This document shows, piece after piece, positions 1 through 9,682 of a stretch of DNA of 64,000 nucleotides. This DNA comes from Planctomycetota bacterium. Lineage in GTDB: Bacteria; Planctomycetota; MHYJ01; WSZJ01; JACPWG01. Each line of letters opens with the position of its first letter. Position 1 is the first letter of the stretch. Below the pieces are notes generated by a model. The model did no database searches. It was not told the DNA's origin and worked only from the letters and a program-made list of their open reading frames with translations. The position numbers and the translations under genes are program-made. The DNA lies in assembly GCA_016197205.1 (NCBI GenBank), contig JACPWG010000071.1, forward strand, positions 1-64,000, written 5' to 3'.

Positions 1-115
1 AAACGGACGACGAAACCACCAAGCCACCAAGGCACGAAGACCACGAAGGACCGTCAGTGAGGGGGCGAGTTTGGCTCGGCCGAAAAGCGCCTTTGTGGTC
101 TTAGTGACTTCGAGT
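1..115. repeat. Degenerate inverted repeat of the ccaccaag/cgaagacc type
   Basis: An arm near 15-50 (rich in accaccaag and cgaagacc) is imperfectly complementary to an arm near 89-115 (ctttgtggtctta...tctttgtggt). The arms flank about 40 bases of unrelated sequence. I see no gene in 1-276. A related cacggag-type inverted repeat lies at the other end of the window (63905-63996). Confidence 0.45.
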
Positions 116-276
116 CTTTGTGGTATCGTCGCCTGCGAATCCGGATACGCTTTCAAGAAGTTCACCGGTAGGGGTCCAATGCTCAACGCCTTATTCGCGT
201 GCGTGACCGAATCTCCGGAAATCCGCTGACGACCCAGGTCTGGGAAGATCGGCGCTGGGGGCTCCGGCCTCCCTGC

Positions 277-440
277 GTACCGCCCCACAGAATTGGGTGA
301 CCAATTTCCTCGGCGATTTCGGCCGCCTGCTTCGTTGCGCTCGCTCGACGTAGTTCTCCGGTACTACGCCTCGCTCGCGCGCCTCGCGGGCGGCCAAACT
401 TGCCTTCGCCTATGGGTCACCGACTTCCGTGGAGCGGTAC
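277..440. repeat. 164-bp palindromic repeat, copy A
   Basis: First of five copies of an imperfect palindrome bounded by gtaccgcc and gcggtac. The outer ~28 bases of each end are inverted repeats of each other (ccacagaattgggtgacc against ccacggaagtcggtgacc), and the interior folds on itself around ctccggtac. It lies between the window edge and the 3' end of uvrA copy 1. Copies A (here), B (27637) and E (57062) are all exactly 164 bp. A and E share one orientation; B, C and D have the other. It contains no open reading frame worth calling and looks like a MITE or REP-type element. Confidence 0.8.
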
Positions 441-452
441 TCAGAGTCCGCG

Positions 453-590
453 CTTCCGTGCCCGGGCTGCGTTCCGTGGTGGTCATTGAGCATTGAACCT
501 TGGGCCTGTCTGCGTCTTGAAAATTGAGCATGGAGAATTCATGTCGCTCCCCTGTGCGAGAGACGAGCAGATCTGTTTCTACCGGACTGC
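453..590. repeat. Partial copy of the ~260-bp TIR element
   Basis: This stretch matches the right half of the full element at 37662-37919, in the same orientation. Shared blocks include gttccgtggtggtcattgag, cttgaaaattgagca and gagaattcatgtcgc. The terminal inverted repeat is degraded here (tctgtttctacc). It directly follows palindromic copy A, so this gap is built of two stacked repeat relics. Confidence 0.7.
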
Positions 591-631
591 AGGGGCCGTC
601 GGGCAAGGTCGAACGCGCAGGGGCGCTTCGT

Positions 632-652
632 GGGCGCGGCAACGCCGTGCCC
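632..652. repeat. REP-like hairpin abutting the uvrA stop codon
   Basis: GGGCGCGGC at 632-640 pairs with GCCGTGCCC at 644-652, leaving a three-base loop. The next three bases (653-655, cta) are the TAG stop of uvrA copy 1 on the minus strand. The same geometry is seen at the end of mutS (18817-18840). There is no T-tract, so this is not a classical terminator, although it could stabilise mRNA 3' ends. Confidence 0.65.
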
Positions 653-3600
653 CTACCGGCTGGGCTCTTGCGAATCGGCTTCGTGGGCTGGCGCGTGCAC
701 GTCAGCGGAATCGAACAAGGGGATGGGGTCGGACGCGCCGAGGCCGCTCCCTGACGGTCGCGGTTCCGGGTTGCAGCCGCCCGCTGCGTGGGCTTGACCA
801 TGCGGGGTCGAGACCTGCGCCGGGAGCGCGTTCGGTTCCGGGGAGCGGCTGAGCGCCGCCGTGGGCGTCGCAACCGATGCCGCGACGCTCGCGGTCGCCC
901 CGGCCGCCGTCTCAGCGACCGCCGGCGCGGCCGGGCTCCCGTTCGCCGCTGCCACGGCATCCTCCGGGAGGGCGAGATACGGCCGCAGGAAGCGGCCCGT
1001 GTGGCTCCGCGGCGCGCGCGCGATGTCCTCCGGCCGACCCTCGGCGATCAGCTCGCCGCCCGCGGCGCCGCCTTCCGGCCCCAGGTCGATCACCCAGTCC
1101 GCGACCTTGATCACGTGCGGATTGTGCTCGATCACCAGCACCGTGTTGCCCAGCTCCACCAGCCGGTGCAGCACCGACAGCAATCGCGAGATGTCGGCGA
1201 AGTGCAGCCCGGTCGTCGGCTCGTCCAGGACGTACAGCGTGTGGCCGGTCGACGGCCGTCCCAGCTCGCCCGCGAGCTTCACCCGCTGCGCCTCGCCGCC
1301 CGAAAGCGTCGTGCTCGATTGCCCCAGCTTCACGTACCCGAGGCCCACCTCGTCCAGGAGGTTCACCCGCTCGCGGATCTTCGGGAAGTTCGCGAAGAAC
1401 CCGCTTGCCTCCTCCACGCGGAGGTCGAGGCAGTCCGCGATGCTCTTCCCCTTGTACTTGACCTCCAGCGTCTCGCGGTTGTAGCGGCGACCGCGGCACT
1501 CTTCGCAGGTCACGAAGACGTCGGGGAGGAAGTGCATCTCGATCTGGCGGATCCCCTGCCCTTCGCACGCGTCGCACCGCCCGCCCTTCAGGTTGAAGCT
1601 GAAGCGCGACGGCCGGTAGCCGCGCAGCCGGGCCTCCTTCACGAGGGCGAAGAGTTTCCGGGTCTCGTCGAAGATGCCGGTGTAGGTGGCCGGGTTCGAA
1701 CGCGGGGTGCGACCAATCGGAGACTGGTCGATGCGGACGACCTTGTCGATCAGGTCGGTCCCCAGGATCCGTTCGTGCTCGCCGGGTCGCTCGCGGGTCT
1801 TGTAGAACTTGCGGTAGAGGGCGCGGAGCAGGATCTGATTGACGAGGGTGCTCTTGCCGGAGCCCGACACGCCCGTCACGCAGATGAGGCCCCGCACGGG
1901 AAAGCGGATGCGCAGGTTCTTGAGGTTGTTCGCCCGGGCGCCGCGGACCTCGATCGCCGCGTCCGTCGTCACGGGGCGGCGCCGGGCCGGGACCTCGATC
2001 CGGAGGGCGCCGCGCAGGTACTGGCCGGTCGGCGAGTCGGGCGCGGCGGCGACCTCCGCCACCGTCCCTTGCGCGACGACGCGTCCGCCGTGCAGGCCGG
2101 CGCCCGGCCCGATCTCCACGACGTGGTCGGCCTCGCGGATGGTCTCCTCGTCGTGCTCGACGACCAGCAGGGTGTTCCCGAGGTCCCGGAGCCGCTTGAG
2201 CGTCGTCAGCAGGCGCGCGCTGTCCCGGGGGTGGAGGCCGATGGTCGGTTCGTCCAGGCAGTAGCAGACGCCGACGAGACCGGAGCCCACCTGCGAGGCG
2301 AGCCGAATGCGCTGGGCCTCGCCCCCGGACAAGGTCGCGCTCGCCCGGTCGAGGTTGAGGTAGCCCAGGCCCACGTCGCGGAGGAAGGCGAGGCGCGTGC
2401 GGATCTCCTTCAGGATCGGGCGGGCGATCACCTTCGCCTCGCGCTGGAAAGAGAGGCCCGCGATCCATTCGTCCGCCGCGTCCACCGTACGCCGCACGAC
2501 TTTGCTGATGCTCTGCCCGCCCAGTTCGACGGCCAGCGCCTCTTTGCGCAGGCGCGCGCCGTCGCAGGCGTCGCAAGTCAGCTCGCTCATGTACGCCTGG
2601 ATGCGGCGCTTCGCGTTCTCGCTCGTCGCCTGCGCGTAGCGCCTGGCGAGGTCCGGGAGGACGCCTTCGAACCCGCCCCCCAGCCGCTTGACGTCCTCGG
2701 CCGTCGTGCCGCGCAGCAGGACGCGCCGCCGCTCCGCGTCGATCCGGTTGAAGGGGAGGGCCAGGTCGAGCTTGCAGAGGACGCCGTACTGCTCGAGGAG
2801 TCGCTGATATTCGCGGCCTCCTTGTCGGGACGAGGGGCGCCAGGGCTCGATCGCGCCGGCGTCGAGGGGCAGGGTCGGATCCGGCACGACGAGGTCCGGA
2901 TCCAGCTCCCGCCGGGTCCCGAGGCCGTCGCAGGCCGGGCAGGCGCCGTACGGGCTGTTGAAGGAGAAGAGCCGCGGGGTCAGTTCGTCGAGGCTCACGC
3001 CGCAATCGGTGCAGGCGTAGTGACGGCTCATCACCGCGTCCCGCCAACGACCCTCGGCCTCGTGGCTGACGACGAGCAGGCCGTCGCCGAGCCCGAGCGC
3101 GGTCTCGACGGAGTCCGCGAGCCGCGATCGGAGCTCGGGCCGCACGGTCAGCCGGTCGACGACCGCCTCGATCTCGTGCTTCTTGAATTTGCCGGGGGTC
3201 GGGCAGTCGCGCAGCTCGAAGACCTCGCCGTCCACGCGCACGCGCACGTACCCCTCGCGGCGGGCGCGTTCGAGGACGTCGCGGTGCTCGCCTTTTCGGC
3301 CGCGCACGAGCGGGGCGAGGAGCAGGACCTTGGTCTCAGCGGGGAGCTCGAGGATGCGGTCGACCATCTGCGAGGGGGTCTGCTGCGTGATGGCGCGGCC
3401 GCAGGTCGGGCAGTGGGGCTTGCCGACGCGTGCGAAGAGGAGGCGCAGGAAGTCGTAGATCTCGGTCGTCGTGGCGACAGTCGACCGCGGCGTGCCGGTC
3501 CCGCTGCGCTGCTCGATGGCGAGAGTCGGCGGGAGGCCTTCGACGAGGTCGACGTCCGGCTTTTCCATCTGCTCGAGGAACTGCCGGGCGTAGGCGGAGA

Positions 3601-3775
3601 GGCTCTCGACGTAGCGGCGCTGACCTTCGGCGAACACGGTATCGAACGCGAGGGAGGACTTTCCGGAGCCGGAGAGGCCCGTGATGACCACGAGCCGGTC
3701 ACGCGGCAGATCGACGTCGATCCCCTTGAGGTTGTGGACCCGGGCTCCGCGGATCGATATGAACCGGTTCCGCAC
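653..3775 (-). CDS. uvrA: UvrA excinuclease ABC subunit A (copy 1)
   Basis: UvrA is the damage-recognition ATPase of nucleotide excision repair; it dimerises, loads UvrB and acts in the cytoplasm. The 1040-aa product starts with GTG, preceded by GGGGGAG. The first Walker A (GLSGSGKS) is at residues 33-40, followed by CPTCG-type zinc cysteines. The RKGEH region places an intact UvrB-binding domain, so this is not a short UvrA2. Two LSGGEAQR signatures, a second Walker A (GVSGSGKS, near residue 635), [15 protein letters not shown] and CDACEGQG follow. The family usually ends near residue 940-950; here an Ala/Pro/Ser-rich tail of about 90 residues follows. Its last part is encoded by dispersed repeats (741-768) and ends at a REP hairpin, so the tail may be non-functional. 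A second full-length uvrA lies at 12130. Confidence 0.96.
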   Translation of the reverse strand: MRNRFISIRGARVHNLKGIDVDLPRDRLVVITGLSGSGKSSLAFDTVFAEGQRRYVESLSAYARQFLEQMEKPDVDLVEGLPPTLAIEQRSGTGTPRSTVATTTEIYDFLRLLFARVGKPHCPTCGRAITQQTPSQMVDRILELPAETKVLLLAPLVRGRKGEHRDVLERARREGYVRVRVDGEVFELRDCPTPGKFKKHEIEAVVDRLTVRPELRSRLADSVETALGLGDGLLVVSHEAEGRWRDAVMSRHYACTDCGVSLDELTPRLFSFNSPYGACPACDGLGTRRELDPDLVVPDPTLPLDAGAIEPWRPSSRQGGREYQRLLEQYGVLCKLDLALPFNRIDAERRRVLLRGTTAEDVKRLGGGFEGVLPDLARRYAQATSENAKRRIQAYMSELTCDACDGARLRKEALAVELGGQSISKVVRRTVDAADEWIAGLSFQREAKVIARPILKEIRTRLAFLRDVGLGYLNLDRASATLSGGEAQRIRLASQVGSGLVGVCYCLDEPTIGLHPRDSARLLTTLKRLRDLGNTLLVVEHDEETIREADHVVEIGPGAGLHGGRVVAQGTVAEVAAAPDSPTGQYLRGALRIEVPARRRPVTTDAAIEVRGARANNLKNLRIRFPVRGLICVTGVSGSGKSTLVNQILLRALYRKFYKTRERPGEHERILGTDLIDKVVRIDQSPIGRTPRSNPATYTGIFDETRKLFALVKEARLRGYRPSRFSFNLKGGRCDACEGQGIRQIEMHFLPDVFVTCEECRGRRYNRETLEVKYKGKSIADCLDLRVEEASGFFANFPKIRERVNLLDEVGLGYVKLGQSSTTLSGGEAQRVKLAGELGRPSTGHTLYVLDEPTTGLHFADISRLLSVLHRLVELGNTVLVIEHNPHVIKVADWVIDLGPEGGAAGGELIAEGRPEDIARAPRSHTGRFLRPYLALPEDAVAAANGSPAAPAVAETAAGATASVAASVATPTAALSRSPEPNALPAQVSTPHGQAHAAGGCNPEPRPSGSGLGASDPIPLFDSADVHAPAHEADSQEPSR
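741..768 (+). repeat. 28-bp dispersed repeat (copy 1 of 6)
   Basis: The core is ccgctccctcacggtcgcgg with a short accgc/gcggt inverted terminus; this copy has one change (ctgacgg). It lies inside the reading frame of the C-terminal tail of uvrA copy 1, on the opposite strand. Further copies are at 4024, 22642, 26071, 35607 (inverted) and 57361. Confidence 0.75.
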
Positions 3776-3925
3776 GGTCTCCCCCGGCGCGAAATGGGTG
3801 CGGCAAAACAGGTTATCGTACCGGCGAGGGGCGGCCCGCGCAAGCGAAATGCGGCGGGGCCCCCTGGGGTGTGGGTGCAGGCCAAGTCAGCGCTCGCGCC
3901 CGCAGCCCAAACGTCGATTGAGCCT

Positions 3926-4051
3926 TGAGGCTTGAAAATTGAGAATTGAGAATTGAGAATTCGCCTTTCCCCCAGCGGGCAATCGGTTGCGAGACCGAAC
4001 CCGAGGGAACCCAAGGACGCGCGAGACCGCTCCCTCACGGTCGCGGTTCCG
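3926..4051. repeat. Repeat relics between uvrA and the small membrane protein
   Basis: 3926-3965 carries iterated ttgagaa words matching the internal part of the ~260-bp TIR element. 4024-4051 is an intact copy of the 28-bp repeat. The rest of the gap up to the promoter at 4139 holds no gene I can support. Confidence 0.6.
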
Positions 4052-4138
4052 AGCGGCTGCGCCAGTCGGTCCGCGGAGGCTCAGAGCGTGCCTCTCCCAC
4101 GGTGCGATGCGCAGCCGATTCGAATTCTCGCTGCCCCC

Positions 4139-4166
4139 TTGACGATCCCCTCAAGCAGGGTATAAT
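4139..4166 (+). promoter_or_regulatory. Near-consensus sigma70-type promoter
   Basis: TTGACG (4139-4144) and TATAAT (4161-4166) are separated by 16 bp. Transcription would begin near 4173, which fits a coding start at 4211 better than one at 4181. The -10 is a perfect consensus in GC-rich surroundings. A TTGACT-N16-TATAAT pair is also found before the receiver-PilZ gene (11275). Confidence 0.7.
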
Positions 4167-4210
4167 TCTTCGTTCGTGGTTTGTGCCGCTTCTCCGGTGA
4201 GGCTACTTCT

Positions 4211-4609
4211 GTGCTGTTGGCGGTTCGCTACAACCGAATCCAAGCTCGACTGGAGCCCTTCCTGCCGTTCCTTGGCATGGCCATCGTTTACGAGGGGCTC
4301 GTCTTCTGGGTGTTCTGGCTGGTCCAGGCCCCGGATGGCCTTCTCCAGCAGTACCCCCTGTTCGTGAACAACGTCTCCCCGCCCTCGGCGTTCGCGCTCT
4401 CCTTCCTCGATCTTGCAGGGGAGTGGCTACCTCTCCTGGCACTCCTCCCGCCACTCTTCGCGGCAGCCGGCATCAGGCTGGCCCTTGCCCCCACCGCTTG
4501 GCGCCCCTTCTTGGGCACCCTGCTCGGCATCTCTTACTTCCTTCTGGCCAACATCTTCTGCGCGGCCATCCCCTTCTGGTCGGTCGTTGGCCTAGCTCGA
4601 TCGGTGTAA
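4211..4609 (+). CDS. Small multi-pass membrane protein, unknown function
   Basis: The 132-aa product has several hydrophobic stretches (FLGMAIVYEGLVFWVFWLV, LPLLALLPPLFAAAGIRLAL and a C-terminal FLGTLLGISYFLLANIF segment), so an integral membrane protein is likely. I do not recognise the family. GTG at 4211 was chosen because GGTGAGG lies 8 bases upstream and the promoter at 4139-4166 would start transcription near 4173. A TTG at 4181 would leave almost no leader. It is a monocistronic unit with its own strong promoter, and its stop codon lies inside the hairpin at 4604-4637. Confidence 0.65.
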   Translation: MLLAVRYNRIQARLEPFLPFLGMAIVYEGLVFWVFWLVQAPDGLLQQYPLFVNNVSPPSAFALSFLDLAGEWLPLLALLPPLFAAAGIRLALAPTAWRPFLGTLLGISYFLLANIFCAAIPFWSVVGLARSV

Positions 4610-4637
4610 ATCCGGCTTTGCAAATGCGGTTTTACAC
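4604..4637 (+). terminator. Hairpin overlapping the stop codon of the membrane protein
   Basis: GTGTAAATCCG pairs with CGGTTTTACAC with one mismatch, around a 12-base loop. The TAA stop is in the left arm. No T-run follows, so terminator function is uncertain. From 4638 to 4871 I see no gene. Confidence 0.4.
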
Positions 4638-4871
4638 CTGACGGGCGCACCCCCGCTCCCATGTTTCATTCCTTCGCATTTCTCTGCCTACAAGCCATGG
4701 GTTGGTCCTGGTTTGTGGTCGCATTCCGAACACTTGGCGCATCGGCATGAGCCTTGCCATAGCCGCTTTTGGCAGGAGGATCCTTCCGTCACAACGGCAT
4801 GAGCAGTCGAGACGGCGCTCCTCCCCAGGTAGGCCACCATCGGCCGAGCCTTAAGGGACCAGGAGACAGCG

Positions 4872-7733
4872 ATGCGCCGAACGGGCCGAGACACGAAGCT
4901 GGATGCGAGCGCGAAAGCGGCCGGGAACTTGCCCGCCGCCGTCTCCCGCCGCGGCGGGTACTCGCTGATCGCCGTCACCGGGATGCTCGGTCTCCTCAGC
5001 ACCACCGCGGTCACCTACGTCACCATCTCCGCGCAAGAACGAGCCGCGGCGCAAAATCACGTCCTCACCGTCCGCGCACGGATGCTCGCCGAAGCAGGCG
5101 TGGAACGGGCCGTTTCCGATCTGCGCAACGTGTCCGCGCAGACCGATGCGCTCGGCTCCTCCCCGCTGCAGCGCCGACAGGCCTGGGCCGATCCGCGCGA
5201 CGAGTGGTTCTTCGGCGAGGCGCAGGCCGCTCCCGCCGGGCCGCGTCTCTACGGCGCCCCGCCCACCCCGCTCGAGCGCGCCCGTCGCGTCTCCTTCGCC
5301 GCGCCTGCCTCGCTCCCCTTCGGGATCTCCGGCACGCTGGGCGGCTCGGTCGCCGCGGACTCGGACACCTACACGCTCAAGGTCCTCGATTGCGCGTCGC
5401 AGCTCAACGTCAACGACGCGAATGCGAGTCTGCTCCAGATCCTCGACCACCTGGGCGAGCTGGTGGGCGCCGGCCGGGTCAACGGCCTGTCGCTCGGCGC
5501 CGCCATCGTCGGCGCACGCCCTCGCGACGGCTATGCCACGAAGGAGGAGGTCCTCTCCCTCGCCTTCCATGGGGACGCCGCCCAGTTCGCGCGCGTTCGG
5601 GACTTCATCACGTGCCATGGGTGGACCGACCCGGGCACCGTGCGCTGGTCCCAGGTCGCCCCGCGCTGGCGGCTCGAGCCCCGCTCCCCGATCGACGTCA
5701 ACACCGCGCCCAAGGAGGTCCTGGTTGCCGTGCTCTGGGGGCTCGCCGCCCAGCTCCCGGCGACGGGCGCGACGCCCGCCCGCAAGGTCGGACCCATCGG
5801 ACGCGCCAAGGCGGAGTTCCTCGCCGAACAGCTCATCGCCCGACGCCCCGCCGCGCCGGACCAGTCGCCGTTCACGGACTGGGTCCGGTTCTCCCGCGAG
5901 GTCCTCGGCCGGCTCCGCGGCGTTTCCCGCGCGGAGAAGGACCTGCTCCGCGCGAACTTCGACCCGAACACCAACCTCAAGAAGCTGAACCCGGACCGCC
6001 TGGTGGCCGAGCCGGATCCGGAAGCCGGCCCCGGTGAGCCCACGCGGCTCGACAAGTCGGACCTCACCTTCGCGACGACGGAGTTCTGCTTCGGTTCGAT
6101 GGGCTACTATGAAATCGAATCGCTGGGGCGCGTCCTCAAGGGAGGCAAGGCGTTGGCGCAGGCGACCGTGCGGACGGTGGCCAAGGTCTTCGACGTCGAA
6201 CGCGTGAGCGGACAGCGCGAGCTGGAGCGCGAGCGCGTGTGGTCCGACCGCCGCTTCGGCGACCTGCGCGGACCCGATGGCATCCCCTCGGTCACGTCTT
6301 TCCCCGAGTATCCGTTCGCGACCGGCCGGATGGGCTACAAGGGCGCGAAGGGGGAGGTCGACTGGGCGGCCGCGTACGACGGGGGCCTCGTGCTGTCCGG
6401 CGTGTCGCGGGCCGTGGTCGTGGACCGGCCGGAGGGTGCGACGTTCGTGGCCGGCTTCGGCCGCGGCCGCGTCGAGGCCGACCTCGGTCGCGGCACGGAT
6501 CTGCCCGCCCCGCCTACGCCGGCCGCGGCGGTGCTCGACCCGGGCTCGGAGGCGCGCGTCGGCGAGAGCCAGGTCGTTCAGGCTCGTTCCGGGGCCGCCG
6601 CCTTCAGCGAGGGAAGCGATCTGGAGCCGTTCGGCCTACGGCTCGACGGTCGCGGGCGGGCGAAGGCCTACCCGGCCGGGGCCTGGCCGACCGGCGCCGG
6701 CACGGTTGAATTTCTGGTCAAGCCTTCGGTCGATCTGCGGCTCGGCGCGGTCGCTTCACGCGGACGTCGCATCCCGTTCGTCACCTGGTCGAACGGCGGG
6801 AGCTTCAGCTTCGTGCGGTTCGATTTGTACGCGCTAGGCGGCCGGCTCTTCGCCGAGTGGTCGGTGGCGGGCGACGGGCGTCCTTTCCCGACCGAGACGA
6901 TCCGGCTCTTCGCGGACCTCGACTGGCTTGCGCACACCTGGCACCACGTGGAGGTCGGCTGGAACGCGGACGGCACGTGGCTGTTCGTGGACGGGCAGCT
7001 CGCCCCGGGCGCGCCGGCGAAGGCGCCTGCGGTTTTCCAGTGCCCACCGGACCAGCTCGTGACGCCGCCCTGGTTCCTGGTCGGCGCGGGTGTGGAGCTG
7101 TCGTGGGACGCCGAGGCGGCGCCGGAGCCCGCGCTGGGCGGCGTGGACGCGGGAGCCGCGCTGGACGGTGGGCGCGAGCGCCTGGTCCGGCGACGTCAGG
7201 TGAGCGCAGGCGGGAACGCGACGATCGACAACCTGTGCGTGCACCCGTCGCTGCGCCACACCACGTCCTTCCTCCCGCCGTCCCGGTACCAGGATCCGTC
7301 GTATCGCGCGTACACCGCGGTGGGCCAGGGCCCGAGCGGCCGACGCCGGCCGGTGGGCGTGTACAAGCGGCGCCTGCGCTCGGTGGAGCGCGCGGCGGCG
7401 ACGGGTGAGGTGATGCTGGGGACGGTTTCCTGCACGGCCCTGGTGCCGGAGCACGTGCACGCGCATGGGCACGACGCGGCGGCGGGCGCCTTCGGGCACG
7501 TGAGCCCGGGCATCGAGTTGGTCTCCGGCGGCGCGTCGAGTTACGTCACGGCGTATGACCTGACGGCGGGGATGCCGGTGGCGAAGAAGCTCGGCCGCGG
7601 GGCCGAGGTGTCCTTCCTGGCCGAGTTCGAAGTGCCGGACCGGCTCCCCGTGATGGAATCGCCGATTCTGTGCGACTTCACGGTGACCTGGATGGGCCGG
7701 ACGCGGTATCTGGTGTGGGTCGTGGGCGAGTAG
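4872..7733 (+). CDS. GspK-like type II secretion pseudopilin with C-terminal LamG-like domain
   Basis: A 953-aa protein with ATG at 4872 behind AGGAGAC. An RRGGYSLI sequence at residues 26-33 leads into one membrane helix (about 31-51), as in class III pseudopilin leaders. The following ~400 residues resemble the GspK fold, including LDCASQLNVNDAN and SPIDVNTAPKEVL, typical of its helix-hairpin/SAM-like region. GspK caps the pseudopilus tip of the type II secretion system. From about residue 600 the protein differs from ordinary GspK (roughly 300-350 aa): a LamG/concanavalin-like segment (GTVEFLVKPS, TWHHVEVGWNADGTWLFVDGQL) suggests a carbohydrate- or surface-binding head. No other gsp gene is in the window. 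The subtilisin-like protease downstream is on the same strand and could be a secreted partner. Confidence 0.75.
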   Translation: MRRTGRDTKLDASAKAAGNLPAAVSRRGGYSLIAVTGMLGLLSTTAVTYVTISAQERAAAQNHVLTVRARMLAEAGVERAVSDLRNVSAQTDALGSSPLQRRQAWADPRDEWFFGEAQAAPAGPRLYGAPPTPLERARRVSFAAPASLPFGISGTLGGSVAADSDTYTLKVLDCASQLNVNDANASLLQILDHLGELVGAGRVNGLSLGAAIVGARPRDGYATKEEVLSLAFHGDAAQFARVRDFITCHGWTDPGTVRWSQVAPRWRLEPRSPIDVNTAPKEVLVAVLWGLAAQLPATGATPARKVGPIGRAKAEFLAEQLIARRPAAPDQSPFTDWVRFSREVLGRLRGVSRAEKDLLRANFDPNTNLKKLNPDRLVAEPDPEAGPGEPTRLDKSDLTFATTEFCFGSMGYYEIESLGRVLKGGKALAQATVRTVAKVFDVERVSGQRELERERVWSDRRFGDLRGPDGIPSVTSFPEYPFATGRMGYKGAKGEVDWAAAYDGGLVLSGVSRAVVVDRPEGATFVAGFGRGRVEADLGRGTDLPAPPTPAAAVLDPGSEARVGESQVVQARSGAAAFSEGSDLEPFGLRLDGRGRAKAYPAGAWPTGAGTVEFLVKPSVDLRLGAVASRGRRIPFVTWSNGGSFSFVRFDLYALGGRLFAEWSVAGDGRPFPTETIRLFADLDWLAHTWHHVEVGWNADGTWLFVDGQLAPGAPAKAPAVFQCPPDQLVTPPWFLVGAGVELSWDAEAAPEPALGGVDAGAALDGGRERLVRRRQVSAGGNATIDNLCVHPSLRHTTSFLPPSRYQDPSYRAYTAVGQGPSGRRRPVGVYKRRLRSVERAAATGEVMLGTVSCTALVPEHVHAHGHDAAAGAFGHVSPGIELVSGGASSYVTAYDLTAGMPVAKKLGRGAEVSFLAEFEVPDRLPVMESPILCDFTVTWMGRTRYLVWVVGE

Positions 7734-7754
7734 CCGGTTCGATGGCTGATGGAT

Positions 7755-7894
7755 GATTTCTGATTGCTGATGAGGAAGGACGGCGTCGTCGCGAGTGGGG
7801 GGTGGGGCGCATGCGCAGAGCCGCAACGGTCCGCGGCGCAGGCGCCCACGGTTGGAAGCTGTCGGACGCCGTCGTAAAACAGCAATCAGAAATC
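7755..7894. repeat. Inverted repeat between the GspK-like gene and the protease gene
   Basis: A perfect 15-bp arm GATTTCTGATTGCTG (7755-7769) recurs inverted at 7880-7894, with about 110 bp between. The arms extend with further gatgatt-type words. It lies in the 5' flank of the protease gene, just upstream of its ribosome-binding site at 7914. Confidence 0.6.
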
Positions 7895-7926
7895 GGCAAT
7901 CATCAATCCCTTCGGAGGTCGTGGTC

Positions 7927-9552
7927 ATGGAGCGCAGGTCGGTTCGGCGTTGGGTGGGAGCGGGGCTGGCGGTTGCGGGCCTGGCAGGGCTCTTGGCAAC
8001 CGACGGGTTCGGCCAGGAGCGCGGAAAGGGACCGGTGCAGCAGCCCGGGGCCGCCCCCGCACCGGCGCAGCCCGCGCCGGCGAAGAAGGCGGCGGCGCCG
8101 CGTGTGCGTCGGCCCGGCGTCGTGCTGTGCCGGTTCAAGGATGGCGGCGAGGGGAAAGAGGCGAACGACCTTTGCACTTCGCTCGGCGGCACGATGGTCC
8201 GTCGGCTCGAAGGGCTGGGCGTCTGCGTCCTGGAGCTGCCCGCGGGCGCGCGGACCGAAGAGGAGTGGTGCGCGGCGCTGATGAAGTCGGGCCTGTGCGA
8301 GTTCGCGTGCCCCGACTACCAGTGCAAGCCGAGCCTGTCCTCCGGCGATCCCTACGTGTCGTACCAGTGGCACTTGGCCAAGATCCACGCCCCGGCGGCG
8401 TGGGACACGACGACCGGCAGCCCCTCGATCGTGGTGGCCGTGTGCGATTCGGGCGTGGACGCGGGACACCCGGACCTGGCCGGGCGCGTGCTGTCCGGCT
8501 GGAACACGGCGAGCGGCAACACGGACTCCTCGCCGGTGAATTCGCACGGGACGCTCGTCTCGGGGACGATCGCCGCGGCCGGCGACAACGGGATCGGCCT
8601 TTCCGGCGTGACCTGGAAGACGAAGATCCTGCCGGTACGCGTGTCGAACTCCTCGAGCGGGACGGCGTGGAGCGAGCACATCGCGAATGGCATCGTGTGG
8701 GCGGCGAACCACGGCGCGAAGGTGATCAACGTGAGCATGGGGCCGCTCGACATCCCGATCTTCAACTCGGCGGCGACCTACGCGGAGGGGAAGGGCGCGG
8801 TGGTCGTGGTGTCGTCGGGCAACGACGGCGCGGGGTACTCCACCTCGGACTGGCCGGACTACGAGTCGATCGTGTACGTGGGCGCCACGGGCGGGAGCGA
8901 CACGAAGACGGGCTTCTCCTCGTGGGGTCCGTACGTGGACTGCGTCGCCCCGGGCGTTTCGATCTACACGACGTCGCCGGGCGGCGGCTATGCCTCGGTC
9001 GCGGGGACGTCGTTCTCGGCGCCGATCGTGGCGGGCGTTTTCGCGCTGGTCTTCGCGAAAGCGCCGGGGCTGACCCCTGCGGCGGCGAAGTCGATCGTGC
9101 TGGGGAGCTGCGTGGATCTTGCGACGCCGGGAGAGGACACGTACTACGGCCATGGCCGCGTGGATGCGGCGGCGGCCGTGGCGGCGACCCCGGCCTCGGG
9201 CGGCGCGCCGGCTCCGGCTCCCGCGCCGGCCCCGGCCCCGGCCCCGGTGCCCGACACGACGGCCCCCCCGGCGCCGACGATCCTGTCGGTCGTGAACCCC
9301 GGCACGGGCGGCAAGCTGATCGTCACCTGGACGGCGAGCCCGGCCGGCGACCTCGACCACTACGAACTGAACCGGTACGTGGACACCGCGGGTTACACGT
9401 CGCTTGCTCCGGCGCCGGCCGGGACGACGAGCCGCGCGGACACCGGTCTCCTGAACGGGAAGGACTTCTGGTACTTCGTGCGCGCCGTGGACGCCTCGGG
9501 CAACAAGAGCCCGTGGAGCGCCTATAAGGGCGGCGTCCCGACCGGCCCGTAA
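7927..9552 (+). CDS. Secreted subtilisin-like serine protease (S8) with fibronectin type III tail
   Basis: The 541-aa product begins at ATG 7927 with GGAGG 8 bases upstream. Residues 1-30 form a signal peptide (RR, then a hydrophobic core, then GFGQ). The S8 catalytic triad is visible: Asp174 in CDSGVD, His207 in NSHGTLV and Ser362 in AGTSFSAP. A fervidolysin-like N-terminal pro-region lies between the signal and about residue 140. After the catalytic domain come an Ala-Pro repeat linker and a fibronectin type III-like module (TVTW/YELNRY-type strands, WYFVRAVDASGN). The protein is probably exported and cleaves extracellular or periplasmic proteins. It is followed by a strong intrinsic terminator at 9595-9640. 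Confidence 0.9.
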   Translation: MERRSVRRWVGAGLAVAGLAGLLATDGFGQERGKGPVQQPGAAPAPAQPAPAKKAAAPRVRRPGVVLCRFKDGGEGKEANDLCTSLGGTMVRRLEGLGVCVLELPAGARTEEEWCAALMKSGLCEFACPDYQCKPSLSSGDPYVSYQWHLAKIHAPAAWDTTTGSPSIVVAVCDSGVDAGHPDLAGRVLSGWNTASGNTDSSPVNSHGTLVSGTIAAAGDNGIGLSGVTWKTKILPVRVSNSSSGTAWSEHIANGIVWAANHGAKVINVSMGPLDIPIFNSAATYAEGKGAVVVVSSGNDGAGYSTSDWPDYESIVYVGATGGSDTKTGFSSWGPYVDCVAPGVSIYTTSPGGGYASVAGTSFSAPIVAGVFALVFAKAPGLTPAAAKSIVLGSCVDLATPGEDTYYGHGRVDAAAAVAATPASGGAPAPAPAPAPAPAPVPDTTAPPAPTILSVVNPGTGGKLIVTWTASPAGDLDHYELNRYVDTAGYTSLAPAPAGTTSRADTGLLNGKDFWYFVRAVDASGNKSPWSAYKGGVPTGP

Positions 9553-9594
9553 CCTCCCCGCTCCTCCGCTCCTGACCCTGGACCGCTCGGCGCC

Positions 9595-9640
9595 GGCCGT
9601 CGCGATCGAAGCCTCGATCGCGACGGCCGCGCCTTTTTTT
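9595..9640 (+). terminator. Rho-independent terminator after the subtilisin-like gene
   Basis: A perfect 15-bp stem (9595-9609 with 9614-9628, loop agcc) is followed by gcgcc and seven T residues (9634-9640). It separates the protease gene from the convergent zinc-ribbon/HEAT gene. It is the clearest intrinsic terminator in the window. Confidence 0.92.
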
Positions 9641-9682
9641 GCGCGGCCGCTTACGTCCCTTTCCTGCGCCACACCGCCCCGC

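Noticed and set aside
277..440. Palindromic repeats as a CRISPR array
   Set aside because: Copies are single, far apart and 164 bp long; there are no regular short repeats with unique spacers and no cas genes.
788..3928. Very long plus-strand reading frame opposite uvrA copy 1
   Set aside because: It mirrors UvrA coding sequence, is Arg/Ala/Val/Asp-rich without any domain, and follows from the high-GC third-position bias of the real minus-strand gene.
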